Shown: one piece after another, positions 7,947 to 16,520 of the stretch | How the letters are laid out: each line of letters starts with the position of its first letter | Position numbering within the stretch: the first letter of the stretch is position 1 | From: an uncultured Alistipes sp. | GTDB taxonomy: Bacteria; Bacteroidota; Bacteroidia; Bacteroidales; Rikenellaceae | DNA length: 64,000 nt | Reading direction: 5' to 3' | Assembly (NCBI GenBank): GCA_947367255.1 | Contig: CANBCZ010000001.1 | Span: forward strand, 1-64,000 | The notes under the pieces: model-generated | Databases searched by the model: none | Told to the model about the DNA's origin: nothing | The model's input: only the letters and a program-made list of their open reading frames with translations | Program-made: the position numbers and the translations under genes

Positions 7947-9401
7947 CTACTTGAGTGGTGCGTTTGCAAGCGTATGGAGCAGAAACGAGTAGAACTTCTC
8001 GACAGATGCAATCTCCACCTTCTCATCCGGAGAGTGTGGGAAGCAGATTGTCGGACCGAATGAGATCATATCCAGACCCTCATACTTGCCGCCGATAATA
8101 CCGCACTCAAGACCTGCGTGGATAGCCATCACAGCCGGCTTTACGCCATAGAGTGACTCGTATGATGCGAGCATAGTGTGGAGGATTGGTGACTCCATAT
8201 TAGGTTTCCAGCCGTCATAGTCGCCTGTAAGCTCGACTGTCGCACCTGCAAGCTCGAATACACCCTTGATAGCCTCGCCAAGTGCGTGCTTCTCGGAGTT
8301 TACAGAGCTGCGGAGCAGACACTGAATCTTTACGCTCTTGCCGTCAGATACCACGCGAGCGAGGTTTGAAGAGGTCTGCACAAGACCCTCCATCTCGACA
8401 GACATCTTTACAACACCATTTGGCGCGCCGATAACTGCCTTTGCAAGCTTGTCTGCAACGCAAGCAGGGATAATCTCTGCAGGAGCAGCAGTAGGAGCGA
8501 GCTTTACTGATATGCTATCCTCGATATTTGCAAACTCTGCAACAAGTGTCTTCTCAAATGCTGCAACCTCAGCCTCGAAAGCTGCTGCATCTGCCTGAGC
8601 AACGAGGACTACGGCTGTAGCCTCGCGAGGGATGGCGTTGCGTAATCCGCCGCCATCAACTGCTGCCAGACGAACATCACAAGCGGTGTGGTTAAGCAGA
8701 CGGAAGAGCTCGCGGTTGGCATTTGCACGCTGGTAACCGATCTGAATACCCGAGTGACCGCCCTTAAGACCCTTAACCTCAAGGCTATAAGCTGCATAAC
8801 CTGCAGGGGCAGCCTCGGCAGTATAAGGGAGGGTGATGTTTGCATCCAGACCACCTGCGCAACCTACATAGAGCTCGCCCTCGGTCTCAGAGTCGAGGTT
8901 GAGCAGAATATCGCCCTGAAGTACTCCGCTCTTAAGACCGAAAGCACCATCCATACCGGTCTCCTCGGTAGCGGTAAAGAGTGCCTCTACAGGACCGTGT
9001 ACAAGCGAATTATCCTCCAAAATTGCGAGAATTGCCGCAGCACCGATACCGTTGTCGGCACCGAGTGTAGTGCCATTTGCAGTTACCCAATCGCCATCGA
9101 TATATGCCTCGATAGGGTCGTTCTCAAAGTCGAAAACCTTGTCGTTGTTCTTCTGCGGAACCATATCGAGGTGTGCCTGAATGACAATACCCTTACGGTT
9201 CTCCATGCCGGCTGTAGCAGCCTTGCGAACATATACATTGTTTGCCTCGTCTACAGCGTACTCAAGACCCTGTGCCTTGGCAAAATCTACTACATACTGA
9301 CGGATCTTCTCCTCGTGGTGTGATGGGTGCGGAATGTTACAGATTGCCGCAAAATGTTTCCAAACAAGCGCCGGTTTGAGCGCGCTAAAATCTTTGTTCA
9401 T
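7947..9401 (-). CDS. pepD: Aminoacyl-histidine dipeptidase (peptidase D)
   Basis: 484 aa, M20C metallopeptidase, cytosolic, hydrolysing Xaa-His and other dipeptides. Two-zinc site blocks are visible: IQAHLDMVPQ, LGADNGIGAA (bridging Asp) and TATEETGMDGAFGL (catalytic Glu-Glu). Further family features are GLKGGHSGIQI in the lid domain and HAGLECGI plus SFGPTICFPHSPDEK near the C-terminus. Full length for the family. It lies 12 nt downstream of phoH on the same strand and 15 nt before the lipid kinase, so is likely co-transcribed. Confidence 0.95.
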   Translation of the reverse strand: MNKDFSALKPALVWKHFAAICNIPHPSHHEEKIRQYVVDFAKAQGLEYAVDEANNVYVRKAATAGMENRKGIVIQAHLDMVPQKNNDKVFDFENDPIEAYIDGDWVTANGTTLGADNGIGAAAILAILEDNSLVHGPVEALFTATEETGMDGAFGLKSGVLQGDILLNLDSETEGELYVGCAGGLDANITLPYTAEAAPAGYAAYSLEVKGLKGGHSGIQIGYQRANANRELFRLLNHTACDVRLAAVDGGGLRNAIPREATAVVLVAQADAAAFEAEVAAFEKTLVAEFANIEDSISVKLAPTAAPAEIIPACVADKLAKAVIGAPNGVVKMSVEMEGLVQTSSNLARVVSDGKSVKIQCLLRSSVNSEKHALGEAIKGVFELAGATVELTGDYDGWKPNMESPILHTMLASYESLYGVKPAVMAIHAGLECGIIGGKYEGLDMISFGPTICFPHSPDEKVEIASVEKFYSFLLHTLANAPLK

Positions 9402-9413
9402 TGTTATAGTGTT

Positions 9414-10439
9414 TTAGTTATCATTGTTACTCTCCTCTTCTCTGCGCTGGCGACGCAGTACATTCTCCAACTCGTCCTGACGGTCAAAGGCATCGACAAT
9501 ATGCTTCACAAGTTCGTGGCGCACAATATCCGTACGATCAAACTCCACGAAACCGATGCCGTTTATGCCGCGAACGGTATTCATCGCGCGAACAAGTCCG
9601 CTGTCACTCTTGCGTGGCAGATCGACCTGCGTAACATCGCCCGTAACGATAAACTTGGCATTGCGACCCATACGAGTCAAAAACATCTTTATCTGCGAGC
9701 GAGTGGTGTTCTGAGCCTCATCAAGGATTACAAAGGCGTTGTCGAGCGTACGACCACGCATATAGGCAAGTGGCGCAATCTGCACCGTTCCGTCCTCGAT
9801 AAACTTCTGCAACTTGAGCGGCGGAATCATATCGTTCAGCGCATCGTAGAGCGGCTGCAAGTATGGATCGAGCTTCTCCTTCATATCGCCCGGCAGAAAT
9901 CCGAGCTTTTCACCTGCCTCGACAGCCGGACGCGTAAGTATCACGCGACGCACCTGACGATCTCTGAGTGCACGCACTGCAAGGGCAATAGCCGTATAGG
10001 TCTTACCCGTACCGGCAGGACCTGTGGCAAAGATAAGGTCATTCTTGTCGTAGAGCGAAACGAGCTTGCGCTGGTTCTCTGTGCGAGCCTTTACCACGAT
10101 GCCGTTGTTGCCGTAGACTATCGCCTCATTGTCGCGAATAGGGGTGCCGCCCTCCTTTGGAGCATCACCCGTTGTGAAACCTGCCGCAAAGGATTGATCT
10201 ACAACCTCCTTCGAGATGTGACCATAGCGGTCGTAGTAGTCGATGAGCGACTGCATACGGCGCTCGAAACGCTCAATATCGCCCTTGGCACCGAGCACCT
10301 TGAGGGTGTGTCCGCGCGCGATAATCTTGAGCTTCGGATGCAATGCCTTTATCTGCTCGAGATAGACATTTTTTGCTCCATAGAGCTCTCTGGTGTCGAT
10401 ATTTTCGACCGATATTGTTTTGCCTTCTGTCTCTGTCAT
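9414..10439 (-). CDS. phoH: PhoH-like ATPase
   Basis: 341 aa P-loop NTPase of the PhoH (YbeZ) family. N-terminal KH-like region about 1-110; Walker A GPAGTGKTYTA near residue 140; Walker B-type FVILDEAQNTT near residue 230; SDSGLVRAMNTV toward the end. Members are linked to RNA and ribosome metabolism with YbeY, but the precise reaction is unresolved. The ATG overlaps the stop codon of the upstream barrel gene (TAATG), suggesting translational coupling. pepD follows 12 nt later. Confidence 0.94.
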   Translation of the reverse strand: MTETEGKTISVENIDTRELYGAKNVYLEQIKALHPKLKIIARGHTLKVLGAKGDIERFERRMQSLIDYYDRYGHISKEVVDQSFAAGFTTGDAPKEGGTPIRDNEAIVYGNNGIVVKARTENQRKLVSLYDKNDLIFATGPAGTGKTYTAIALAVRALRDRQVRRVILTRPAVEAGEKLGFLPGDMKEKLDPYLQPLYDALNDMIPPLKLQKFIEDGTVQIAPLAYMRGRTLDNAFVILDEAQNTTRSQIKMFLTRMGRNAKFIVTGDVTQVDLPRKSDSGLVRAMNTVRGINGIGFVEFDRTDIVRHELVKHIVDAFDRQDELENVLRRQRREEESNNDN

Positions 10440-11056
10440 TAGAACAATATTCCTACTTTTAGTTGTGCGTTAATCATTGTCGTCTTTATGTACTGCCCCT
10501 CTATCTTTGCGTCGTAGGAGATGCAGTTTTCCATAGCCTTAAATCCGCTCGAAACCCTCGCATCGACAAGCAACTTGTCAAAGAGGCATACGCTCACGCC
10601 CGCAGCATACGAGACGGTCGGATTTACCGGACCGAAGAGCACCTTCTCCTGATTGCGGTCGAGGTAGGTCGGGTTGTCCATAACATTGAACACGGGACCT
10701 ACATTGAACCTCACAAGACCCACGCGCAGCGATACAAGTACCGGAATCTGCAGGGTGTTGCAACGAATATCGGTCGCAAAGTTCTGCTTCTCGTCCGTCA
10801 GGGCAATCTTGTTGAAAGAGTAGAGAATCTCGGGTTGTAAACCGAATATGCCGACAATCCTCAGCCCCATATGTACACCCGCCGTAAAGCCTGTGTTTGC
10901 CTTCAGTGCAACTGATGTGCCTGTAGTGTCAAACTTGGCAATGGGATGATTTACTCCCGCCACCACGCCAAACTCGGTCCTTACGCCCGGCACCCCCGCC
11001 TGCGCAATACCACCCAACACTATCGCGGCAATCAATATAAGAAGAGACCTCTTCAT
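10439..11056 (-). CDS. Outer-membrane beta-barrel (porin-family) protein
   Basis: 205 aa from the ATG at 11056, chosen because it begins a clear signal peptide (MKRSLLILIAAIVLGGIAQA). An upstream TTG start would add 20 residues that spoil it. The mature part has alternating strands (TEFGVVAGVNHP, GFTAGVHMGLRIVG, LQIPVLVSLRVGLVRFNVGP, VGILF at the end), as in the eight-strand PorT/OMP_b-brl_2 type. Terminal hydrophobic residue is F, as expected for barrel assembly. First gene of the operon with phoH. Role unknown. Confidence 0.85.
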   Translation of the reverse strand: MKRSLLILIAAIVLGGIAQAGVPGVRTEFGVVAGVNHPIAKFDTTGTSVALKANTGFTAGVHMGLRIVGIFGLQPEILYSFNKIALTDEKQNFATDIRCNTLQIPVLVSLRVGLVRFNVGPVFNVMDNPTYLDRNQEKVLFGPVNPTVSYAAGVSVCLFDKLLVDARVSSGFKAMENCISYDAKIEGQYIKTTMINAQLKVGILF

Positions 11057-11120
11057 AATGCCAAAAATAGTAAATTTTTGTGAAACAAACGCCATTTTTC
11101 TACGAAACTTACTCAAAATT

Positions 11121-11150
11121 TTGTACTCCCGTTGCTTTTCATTACCTTTG
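11121..11150 (+). promoter_or_regulatory. der promoter
   Basis: TTG (11121-11123), 19-nt spacer, TACCTTTG (11143-11150): an ideal Bacteroidota promoter. Initiation shortly downstream would give an mRNA leader of about 190 nt before the der ATG at 11347, unusually long for this window. Confidence 0.75.
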
Positions 11151-11215
11151 CAGCGGATTTAGTCCATTACCATCCGGCAGGTAAGAGGAAGAACGTTTCG
11201 CTTTGCGAAACAAAG

Positions 11216-11236
11216 CCTCCCTTTGCCAAAGGGAGG
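11216..11236 (+). other. Hairpin in the der leader
   Basis: CCTCCCTTT / AAAGGGAGG stem of 9 bp with a GCC loop. A second small hairpin (GCATTC-AGA-GAATGC, 11261-11275) follows. Together with the larger inverted repeat at 11276 the der leader is almost wholly foldable. Confidence 0.6.
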
Positions 11237-11275
11237 TTTGGAGGGAATGTCAATATGACAGCATTCAGAGAATGC

Positions 11276-11344
11276 TTGTTATTGGGGTAAATACCTCGAA
11301 TATATTATAAACCGTTAAAAAGGGGGTATTTACCCCAATAACAA
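11276..11344 (+). promoter_or_regulatory. Perfect 20-bp inverted repeat abutting the der start
   Basis: The arm at 11276-11295 (TTGTTATTGGGGTAAATACC) is exactly complementary to 11325-11344, with a 29-nt A/T-rich loop. The right arm ends 2 nt before the der ATG, so in mRNA the stem covers the ribosome docking region. It is not followed by a T-run. Translational control is an inference; a protein-binding operator or a remnant repeat is also possible. Confidence 0.65.
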
Positions 11345-11346
11345 TT

Positions 11347-12651
11347 ATGAGTCTTGTAGCAATCGTAGGTCGTCCGAATGTGGGTAAGAGTACCCTCTTT
11401 AACCGTCTGGTGGGTCAGCGTCAGGCTATTGTCGATGCCACTGCCGGTACTACACGCGACCGTCACTATGGTAAGACCGACTGGAATGGTCGTGAGTTTT
11501 CGATTATCGATACAGGTGGTTATACTGTAAACAGTGAAGATATTTTTGAGGACGAGATTCGCCGTCAGGTGTTGCTCGCTATCGAGGAGGCGGATGTTAT
11601 CCTCTTCCTTGTTGAGGTGGGTACAGGTGTTACCGACCTGGATATGATGATGGCGGAGATTCTGCGTCGTGCAAAGAAACGCGTGATTCTTGTCTGCAAC
11701 AAGGTCGATAACTACGAGATGATCTACAACTCGCACGAGTTCTACACACTCGGTCTGGGCGATCCGTTCTGCATCAGCTCTATGTCCGGTAGCGGTACAG
11801 GTGAGCTGATGGATGAGATTCTCAAGCTTCTGCCTGAGGATTGTGCTGCCGAGCAGCTGGAGGATCTGCCACGCATTACCATTGTAGGTCGTCCGAATGT
11901 TGGTAAGTCATCTATGACCAACGCACTGCTGGGTCAGGATCGCAATATCGTTACAAATATCGCAGGTACCACCCGCGACTCTATCCACACCCGCTACAAC
12001 AAGTATGGTATGGACTTCTATCTTGTCGATACTGCCGGTATGCGTAAGAAGGGTAAGACGATGGAGGATCTGGAGTTCTACTCCGTTATGCGCTCTATCC
12101 GCGCTATCGAGGCGTCGGATGTCTGCGTGCTGATGCTCGACGCACAGCAGGGTATCGAGTCGCAGGACCTTAATATCCACAACCTTATCGTACGAAACCG
12201 CAAGGGTTGCGTGATTGTGGTAAATAAGTGGGACCTTATCGAGAAGGAGAACAATACAATGAAGGAGTGGAAGGAGTTCTTGGAGAAAAAGCTCGCTCCA
12301 TTTAGCGATATTCCAATCATCTTCACCTCTGCACTCCACAAGCAGCGTATCCTCGATGTGCTCCAGACCGCTATCCGCGTCTGCAATTCGCGCTCTCGTC
12401 GCATCCCGACCTCGGAGCTCAACGACTTTATCCTGCCAATTATCGAGCAGACCCCTCCACCAACCGTGAAGGGTAAGTATATCCGTATCAAGTACGCAAT
12501 GCAGCTGCCAACCCCAACTCCGCAGTTCGCATTCTTCTGCAACCTTCCGCAGTATATCCGCGAGAACTATCGCCGCTTTTTGGAGAACCACATCCGAGAG
12601 CAGTATGATTTCTCTGGAGTGCCTATTCAAATCTACTTCCGCCAAAAGTAA
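11347..12651 (+). CDS. der: Ribosome biogenesis GTPase Der (EngA)
   Basis: 434 aa with two tandem GTPase domains and a C-terminal KH-like domain. G1 motifs are [12 protein letters not shown] (about 8-19) and [12 protein letters not shown] (about 181-192). G3 DTGGY and DTAGM, G4 NKVD and NKWD are all present. Der is essential for maturation of the 50S subunit and acts in the cytoplasm. Monocistronic, with its own consensus promoter and a long structured leader. A nested hairpin starts in its stop codon. Confidence 0.98.
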   Translation: MSLVAIVGRPNVGKSTLFNRLVGQRQAIVDATAGTTRDRHYGKTDWNGREFSIIDTGGYTVNSEDIFEDEIRRQVLLAIEEADVILFLVEVGTGVTDLDMMMAEILRRAKKRVILVCNKVDNYEMIYNSHEFYTLGLGDPFCISSMSGSGTGELMDEILKLLPEDCAAEQLEDLPRITIVGRPNVGKSSMTNALLGQDRNIVTNIAGTTRDSIHTRYNKYGMDFYLVDTAGMRKKGKTMEDLEFYSVMRSIRAIEASDVCVLMLDAQQGIESQDLNIHNLIVRNRKGCVIVVNKWDLIEKENNTMKEWKEFLEKKLAPFSDIPIIFTSALHKQRILDVLQTAIRVCNSRSRRIPTSELNDFILPIIEQTPPPTVKGKYIRIKYAMQLPTPTPQFAFFCNLPQYIRENYRRFLENHIREQYDFSGVPIQIYFRQK

Positions 12652-12774
12652 TTTGTTGTGAAAAGCCCGCATCTGCGGCATATCCCTCAAATCTCCGAAT
12701 GGGAAATACGTTTAGTATGTCCCATCCGGAGATTTTTTACGATATACCGCACCTACAGACTTTTGACAACAAAT
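12651..12774 (+). repeat. Nested hairpin element, copy 3
   Basis: Begins at the last base of the der stop codon. Outer arms ATTTGTTGTGAAAAG (12651-12665) and CTTTTGACAACAAAT (12760-12774) pair at 14 of 15 positions. Middle arms TGCGGCATATC / GATATACCGCA pair with one mismatch. Inner stem AAATCTCCGAATGGGA / TCCCATCCGGAGATTT carries the apex ATAC-GTTTA-GTAT and is followed by T6, like a terminator. Confidence 0.85.
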
Positions 12775-12799
12775 TTGCATCTCTTTAATTAAGGTGGAT

Positions 12800-12880
12800 A
12801 TAGGGAACTTAAGGAGTTTGAGGAACTTAAGAAAAAATCCCTAAATTCTCTAAATTCTCTAAACTCCCTAATCTCCCTAT
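12800..12880. repeat. Imperfect inverted repeat with tandem CTCTAAATT units
   Basis: The left arm begins ATAGGGAACTTAAGGAG and the right arm ends CTCCCTAATCTCCCTAT; about three quarters of the 32-40 positions pair. The right arm contains a short tandem (TCTCTAAAT twice). Next to it (12894-12911) is a GCTAATAGCCAATAGC motif that recurs in other intergenic regions of the window. No coding potential seen in 12775-12921. Confidence 0.5.
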
Positions 12881-12921
12881 TTACGGTAAGACGAGCTAAT
12901 AGCCAATAGCCCTTCCCCATT

Positions 12922-13488
12922 TTAGTCCGCAATCTCGATAATATCTATCTCCCAGCCGAATAGGTCGGTGGCGCACTGCTGTTGCAGAGTGTTGATTGTA
13001 GAGATAGATGTTGTGTCCGAGAGCATAGCATTTACAAAGCTCTCGACATCGGGGTAGGTGTTATTGACCTTCTGTGCAAGGCAGCGGTAGAAGGCATTTT
13101 GCTGCACGCGATCAAGACCCGATGGCAGGATATTGGACTGTACAAGCGAGTTGTAAGGGAAGAGGTGGCGCATATTACGCACATCGGCATTGAGCTGATC
13201 GACAATGGTCGTTACCACATAGACCTGCACCGTATCGTTTACGGCAGGCATCTCGATAAATGTTGTGTAGACGGGGAAGTTCTGCTCTATTGCAGCCGCA
13301 ACCTCATCTGCAAAGAGCATATACTCAGCCTCGGTAAGATTTTCGAGGTAGACCATCTCTCGATAGTCACGCAGCATATGACGCAGAGCCTGTCGCTGCT
13401 CTCTGTTCCACTTTTTCTGCTGTGAGCAGCCAAAGAGTCCACCCAATACAACAACTACAACCGATAATGAAAGTAAAAATTTTCTCAT
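12922..13488 (-). CDS. Hypothetical lipoprotein
   Basis: 188 aa. Signal peptide with lipobox GLFGC (Cys21), so the mature protein is lipid-anchored. The body is mostly helical (REQRQALRHMLRDYREM..., LTEAEYMLFADEVAAAIE) followed by a mixed segment with DTVQVYVVTTIVDQLNAD. I do not recognise the family. Monocistronic, divergent from nothing and following rpoN's terminator on the same strand. The residue after Cys is S-Q-Q-K-K, not the acidic surface-export signal, so inner-leaflet retention is more likely. Function unknown. Confidence 0.8.
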   Translation of the reverse strand: MRKFLLSLSVVVVVLGGLFGCSQQKKWNREQRQALRHMLRDYREMVYLENLTEAEYMLFADEVAAAIEQNFPVYTTFIEMPAVNDTVQVYVVTTIVDQLNADVRNMRHLFPYNSLVQSNILPSGLDRVQQNAFYRCLAQKVNNTYPDVESFVNAMLSDTTSISTINTLQQQCATDLFGWEIDIIEIAD

Positions 13489-13561
13489 AGTTTTGATGTT
13501 TTTTGTTTACAGAGCAGATGTGGGCAATCTTTGTGCCAAGTTTAGCAACAAAACAAAAAGA

Positions 13562-13579
13562 GAGTATCCGCAGATACTC
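13562..13579 (-). terminator. rpoN terminator
   Basis: Stem GAGTATC / GATACTC with a CGCA-type loop, 20 nt downstream of the rpoN stop on the minus strand, followed there by TCTCTTTTTGTTTTG. Confidence 0.7.
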
Positions 13580-13599
13580 CCTTCCTATTATGCCAACAG

Positions 13600-15018
13600 C
13601 TAAATCTCTTTACGCAAACGGGCAACTGGTATCCCGAGCATCTCACGATATTTTGCCACGGTGCGGCGGGCGATGCAGTAGCCCTTGTCGTTGAGGATAT
13701 TCATCAGCTGCTCGTCGGTGAGCGGGTGGCGCTTATTCTCCTGCTCGATGCACTTCTCGAGCAGATTCTTAATCTCGTAGCTCGAGACCTCCTCGCCCGA
13801 GGTGGTCTGCATAGCCTCCGAGAAGAGCGATTTTAGCAGGATGATGCCGAATGATGTCTGCACATATTTGCTGTTTGCTACGCGCGATATAGTCGATACA
13901 TCGAGTCCTGTAAGGTCTGCTATATCTTTGAGAATCATCGGCTTAAGATGGCTGCGATCACCATCCTTGAAGTACTCCTGCTGATAGTCGAGGATTGTCT
14001 GCATAGTGCGCATAAGGGTATCGTGGCGCTGTTTTATCGCCGACATAAACCACTTAGCTGCATCAATCTTGCTCTTGACAAACTGCACAGCCTCACGCTC
14101 CTGCTCGCTCATACGGCTGTCGCTCTTGCCCTGCATCTGGCGGATGACATCCATATAGTGGCGGTTGATCTTCAGCTCGGGGATGTTGTAGGAGTTGAGC
14201 TGAAGGTCGAACACTCCGTCGCGATAGTCGAGGATAAAGTCGGGGATGATGTATGGCGCACTGTCGCTATCCTCTGCAAAGAGGTTGCCCGGTTTTGGGG
14301 AGAGGTGCTGTATCTCCTGCACCGCCGCACGAAACTCCTCCTCGGTAACACCCATACGCGAGAGCATACGCTCGTAATGCTTCTTTACAAACTCCTCGAA
14401 GTGGTTCTTGAGGATGTCGTAGGCGAGCTGCTTGGCAGGGGTGTCGAGTGTCTGACCGCTCAGCTGCAGCAGCAGTGACTCGCGAAGGTCGCGAGCTCCA
14501 ACTCCCATAGGCTCAAGGTGTTGGATGATGTCGAGCAGGCGCTCCAGCTCATCTGTCGTCACCTCAATTCCGAGGGTGAAGGCTATATCGTCAGAGAGTG
14601 ATTGCAGGTCACGACGCAGGTATCCGTCGCTGTCGATACTGCCGACGATAAACTCGGTCAGCTGTCGCTCAATGTCGTTCAGATTCTTGAAACCGAGCTG
14701 TTCGATAAGCGATTCTTGCAAAGAACGACCGCCCGAAATCTGGAAATTTCGAGGACGGTCGTCTTTTGAGTAGTGGTTCAGACGAGTCTTGTATGAAGGG
14801 GTGTCGTCCGCCTTCAGATACTCGTCCATAGATATCTCTTTTGGCTCCTCGCCCTCGGTCTCGGAGTGATCCTCCTCGAGGACGATGTTCTGCTCAATCT
14901 CCTGTTTGATGCGCTGCTCGAGCATAGCTGCGGGTAGCTCCAGCAGCTTTATCATCTGTATCTGCTGGGGCGAAAGTTTCTGCTGCTGCAGAAGTTGTTG
15001 TCTTTGTGATAGTGCCAT
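13600..15018 (-). CDS. rpoN: RNA polymerase sigma-54 factor
   Basis: 472 aa. N-terminal glutamine-rich activator-interacting region (QRQQLLQQQKLSPQQIQMIKLLELPAAML), acidic linker, core-binding domain, helix-turn-helix (LKDIADLTGLDVSTISRVANSKYVQT) and the C-terminal RpoN box ARRTVAKYREMLGIP at about 451-465 that reads the -24 promoter element. It directs core polymerase to -24/-12 promoters and needs an AAA+ activator; no activator gene lies in this window. Downstream of asnS with a 42-nt gap on the same strand, so possibly co-transcribed. Confidence 0.97.
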   Translation of the reverse strand: MALSQRQQLLQQQKLSPQQIQMIKLLELPAAMLEQRIKQEIEQNIVLEEDHSETEGEEPKEISMDEYLKADDTPSYKTRLNHYSKDDRPRNFQISGGRSLQESLIEQLGFKNLNDIERQLTEFIVGSIDSDGYLRRDLQSLSDDIAFTLGIEVTTDELERLLDIIQHLEPMGVGARDLRESLLLQLSGQTLDTPAKQLAYDILKNHFEEFVKKHYERMLSRMGVTEEEFRAAVQEIQHLSPKPGNLFAEDSDSAPYIIPDFILDYRDGVFDLQLNSYNIPELKINRHYMDVIRQMQGKSDSRMSEQEREAVQFVKSKIDAAKWFMSAIKQRHDTLMRTMQTILDYQQEYFKDGDRSHLKPMILKDIADLTGLDVSTISRVANSKYVQTSFGIILLKSLFSEAMQTTSGEEVSSYEIKNLLEKCIEQENKRHPLTDEQLMNILNDKGYCIARRTVAKYREMLGIPVARLRKEI

Positions 15019-15060
15019 AAACTAACAATTTTTTTCGCCTCAAACCGGAGTCGTAGCCTC

Positions 15061-16440
15061 TTAGAACTCTGCGTTCTTCGGTGTACGAGGGAATGGAATA
15101 ACGTCGCGGATGTTACCCATGCCGGTTACGAAGAGCAGCAGACGCTCGAAGCCCAGACCGAAGCCTGAGTGTGGTGCAGAACCCCAACGACGGGTGTCGA
15201 GGTACCACCACATATCCTTCTCCGGAATCTGAAGCTCCTCGATTCTTGCACGAAGCTTGCCATAGTCTGCCTCACGCTCCGAACCGCCGATAATCTCGCC
15301 GATTTTTGGGAATAATACATCCATTGCGCGTACGGTCTTGCCGTCCTCGTTCTGCTTCATATAGAATGCCTTGATCTCCTTCGGATAGTTGATAAGGATA
15401 ACAGGGCGCTTGAAGTGCTCCTCTACGAGGTAACGCTCATGCTCAGACTGCAGGTCGCAACCCCAGTGGCAAGGGAACTCGAACTTGCGACCTGACTCCT
15501 GAAGAATACGGATACCCTCGGTGTAGTCGAGGCGAACGAAGTCGTTCTCGAGCACGAAGTTCAGGCGCTCGATAAGCTCCTTGTCCCACATCTTGTTCAT
15601 AAACTCCAGATCCTCGCGGCAGTTCTCGAGTGCATAGCGGATAAGGTACTTGAGGAACTCCTCAGCGAGGTTCATATTGTCCTCAAGCTCGTAGAATGCC
15701 ATCTCAGGCTCGATCATCCAGAACTCTGCAAGGTGACGCGGAGTGTTTGAATTCTCTGCGCGGAAGGTAGGACCGAAGGTGTAGATCTGACCGAGTGAAA
15801 GTGCACCCAGCTCACCCTCGAGCTGTCCTGAAACTGTCAGCGAGCAAGGTTTGCCGAAGAAGTCCTGATTGTAGTCGATAGCTCCATCCTCACCCTTTGG
15901 CAGGTTGTTCATATCCATAGTAGTCACCTGGAACATAGCGCCTGCGCCCTCGCAGTCCGATGCTGTGATAAGCGGAGTGTGGAAGTAGTAGAAGCCCTTG
16001 TCGTTGAAGAACTTGTGGATAGCATAAGCCATTGCGTGACGGATACGCAACACAGCACCAAAGGTGTTTGTGCGTGGACGAAGGTATGCAATATCTCGCA
16101 AGAACTCGAGTGAGTGACCCTTCTTCTGCAATGGATATGTCTCAGGGTCTGCAGTGCCATACACCTCGATAGATGTAGCCTGTACCTCTACGCCCTGACC
16201 GGCACCAAGACTCTCGACAAGAGTACCTGTAACAGCGATGCAGGCACCTGTAGTTACGCTCTTGAGCTGCTCCTCGGCAATCTTCTGCAGATCGACAACA
16301 ATCTGAATGTTGGCAACGCAAGAACCGTCATTGAGAGCAATGAAAGCTACATTCTTGTTGCCACGCTTTGTTCTAACCCAACCCTTTACAACAACCTCTG
16401 TGTTGTAGGCGGTAGACTTAAGTAATTCACTAATGCGCAT
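15061..16440 (-). CDS. asnS: Asparaginyl-tRNA synthetase
   Basis: 459 aa class IIb synthetase that charges tRNA-Asn. N-terminal OB-fold anticodon-binding domain ([25 protein letters not shown]). Catalytic domain motif 2 region [24 protein letters not shown] and motif 3 [44 protein letters not shown] and the absence of an AspRS insertion favour Asn over Asp. Consensus promoter upstream, divergent from the secreted protein at 16521. Confidence 0.97.
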   Translation of the reverse strand: MRISELLKSTAYNTEVVVKGWVRTKRGNKNVAFIALNDGSCVANIQIVVDLQKIAEEQLKSVTTGACIAVTGTLVESLGAGQGVEVQATSIEVYGTADPETYPLQKKGHSLEFLRDIAYLRPRTNTFGAVLRIRHAMAYAIHKFFNDKGFYYFHTPLITASDCEGAGAMFQVTTMDMNNLPKGEDGAIDYNQDFFGKPCSLTVSGQLEGELGALSLGQIYTFGPTFRAENSNTPRHLAEFWMIEPEMAFYELEDNMNLAEEFLKYLIRYALENCREDLEFMNKMWDKELIERLNFVLENDFVRLDYTEGIRILQESGRKFEFPCHWGCDLQSEHERYLVEEHFKRPVILINYPKEIKAFYMKQNEDGKTVRAMDVLFPKIGEIIGGSEREADYGKLRARIEELQIPEKDMWWYLDTRRWGSAPHSGFGLGFERLLLFVTGMGNIRDVIPFPRTPKNAEF

Positions 16441-16472
16441 AGTTATTTTGTGTTTAATTGTTTTCTAACCTG

Positions 16473-16504
16473 CAAAGTTACAAAAAATAATCGTATCTTT
16501 GCAA
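16473..16504 (-). promoter_or_regulatory. asnS promoter
   Basis: On the minus strand TTG (16502-16504), 21-nt spacer, TAACTTTG (16473-16480). The divergent -7 element TATCTTTG for the plus-strand gene (16494-16501) lies within this promoter's spacer and edge. Confidence 0.7.
16494..16501 (+). promoter_or_regulatory. -7 element of the glycosidase-like gene
   Basis: TATCTTTG, 19 nt before the ATG at 16521. No TTG at standard spacing. It overlaps the divergent asnS promoter. Confidence 0.5.
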
Positions 16505-16520
16505 AATAATAGGACAAACA

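Noticed and set aside
11057..11116. Longer N-terminus for the barrel protein (TTG start at 11116)
   Set aside because: It would put 20 non-signal residues before an evident signal peptide.
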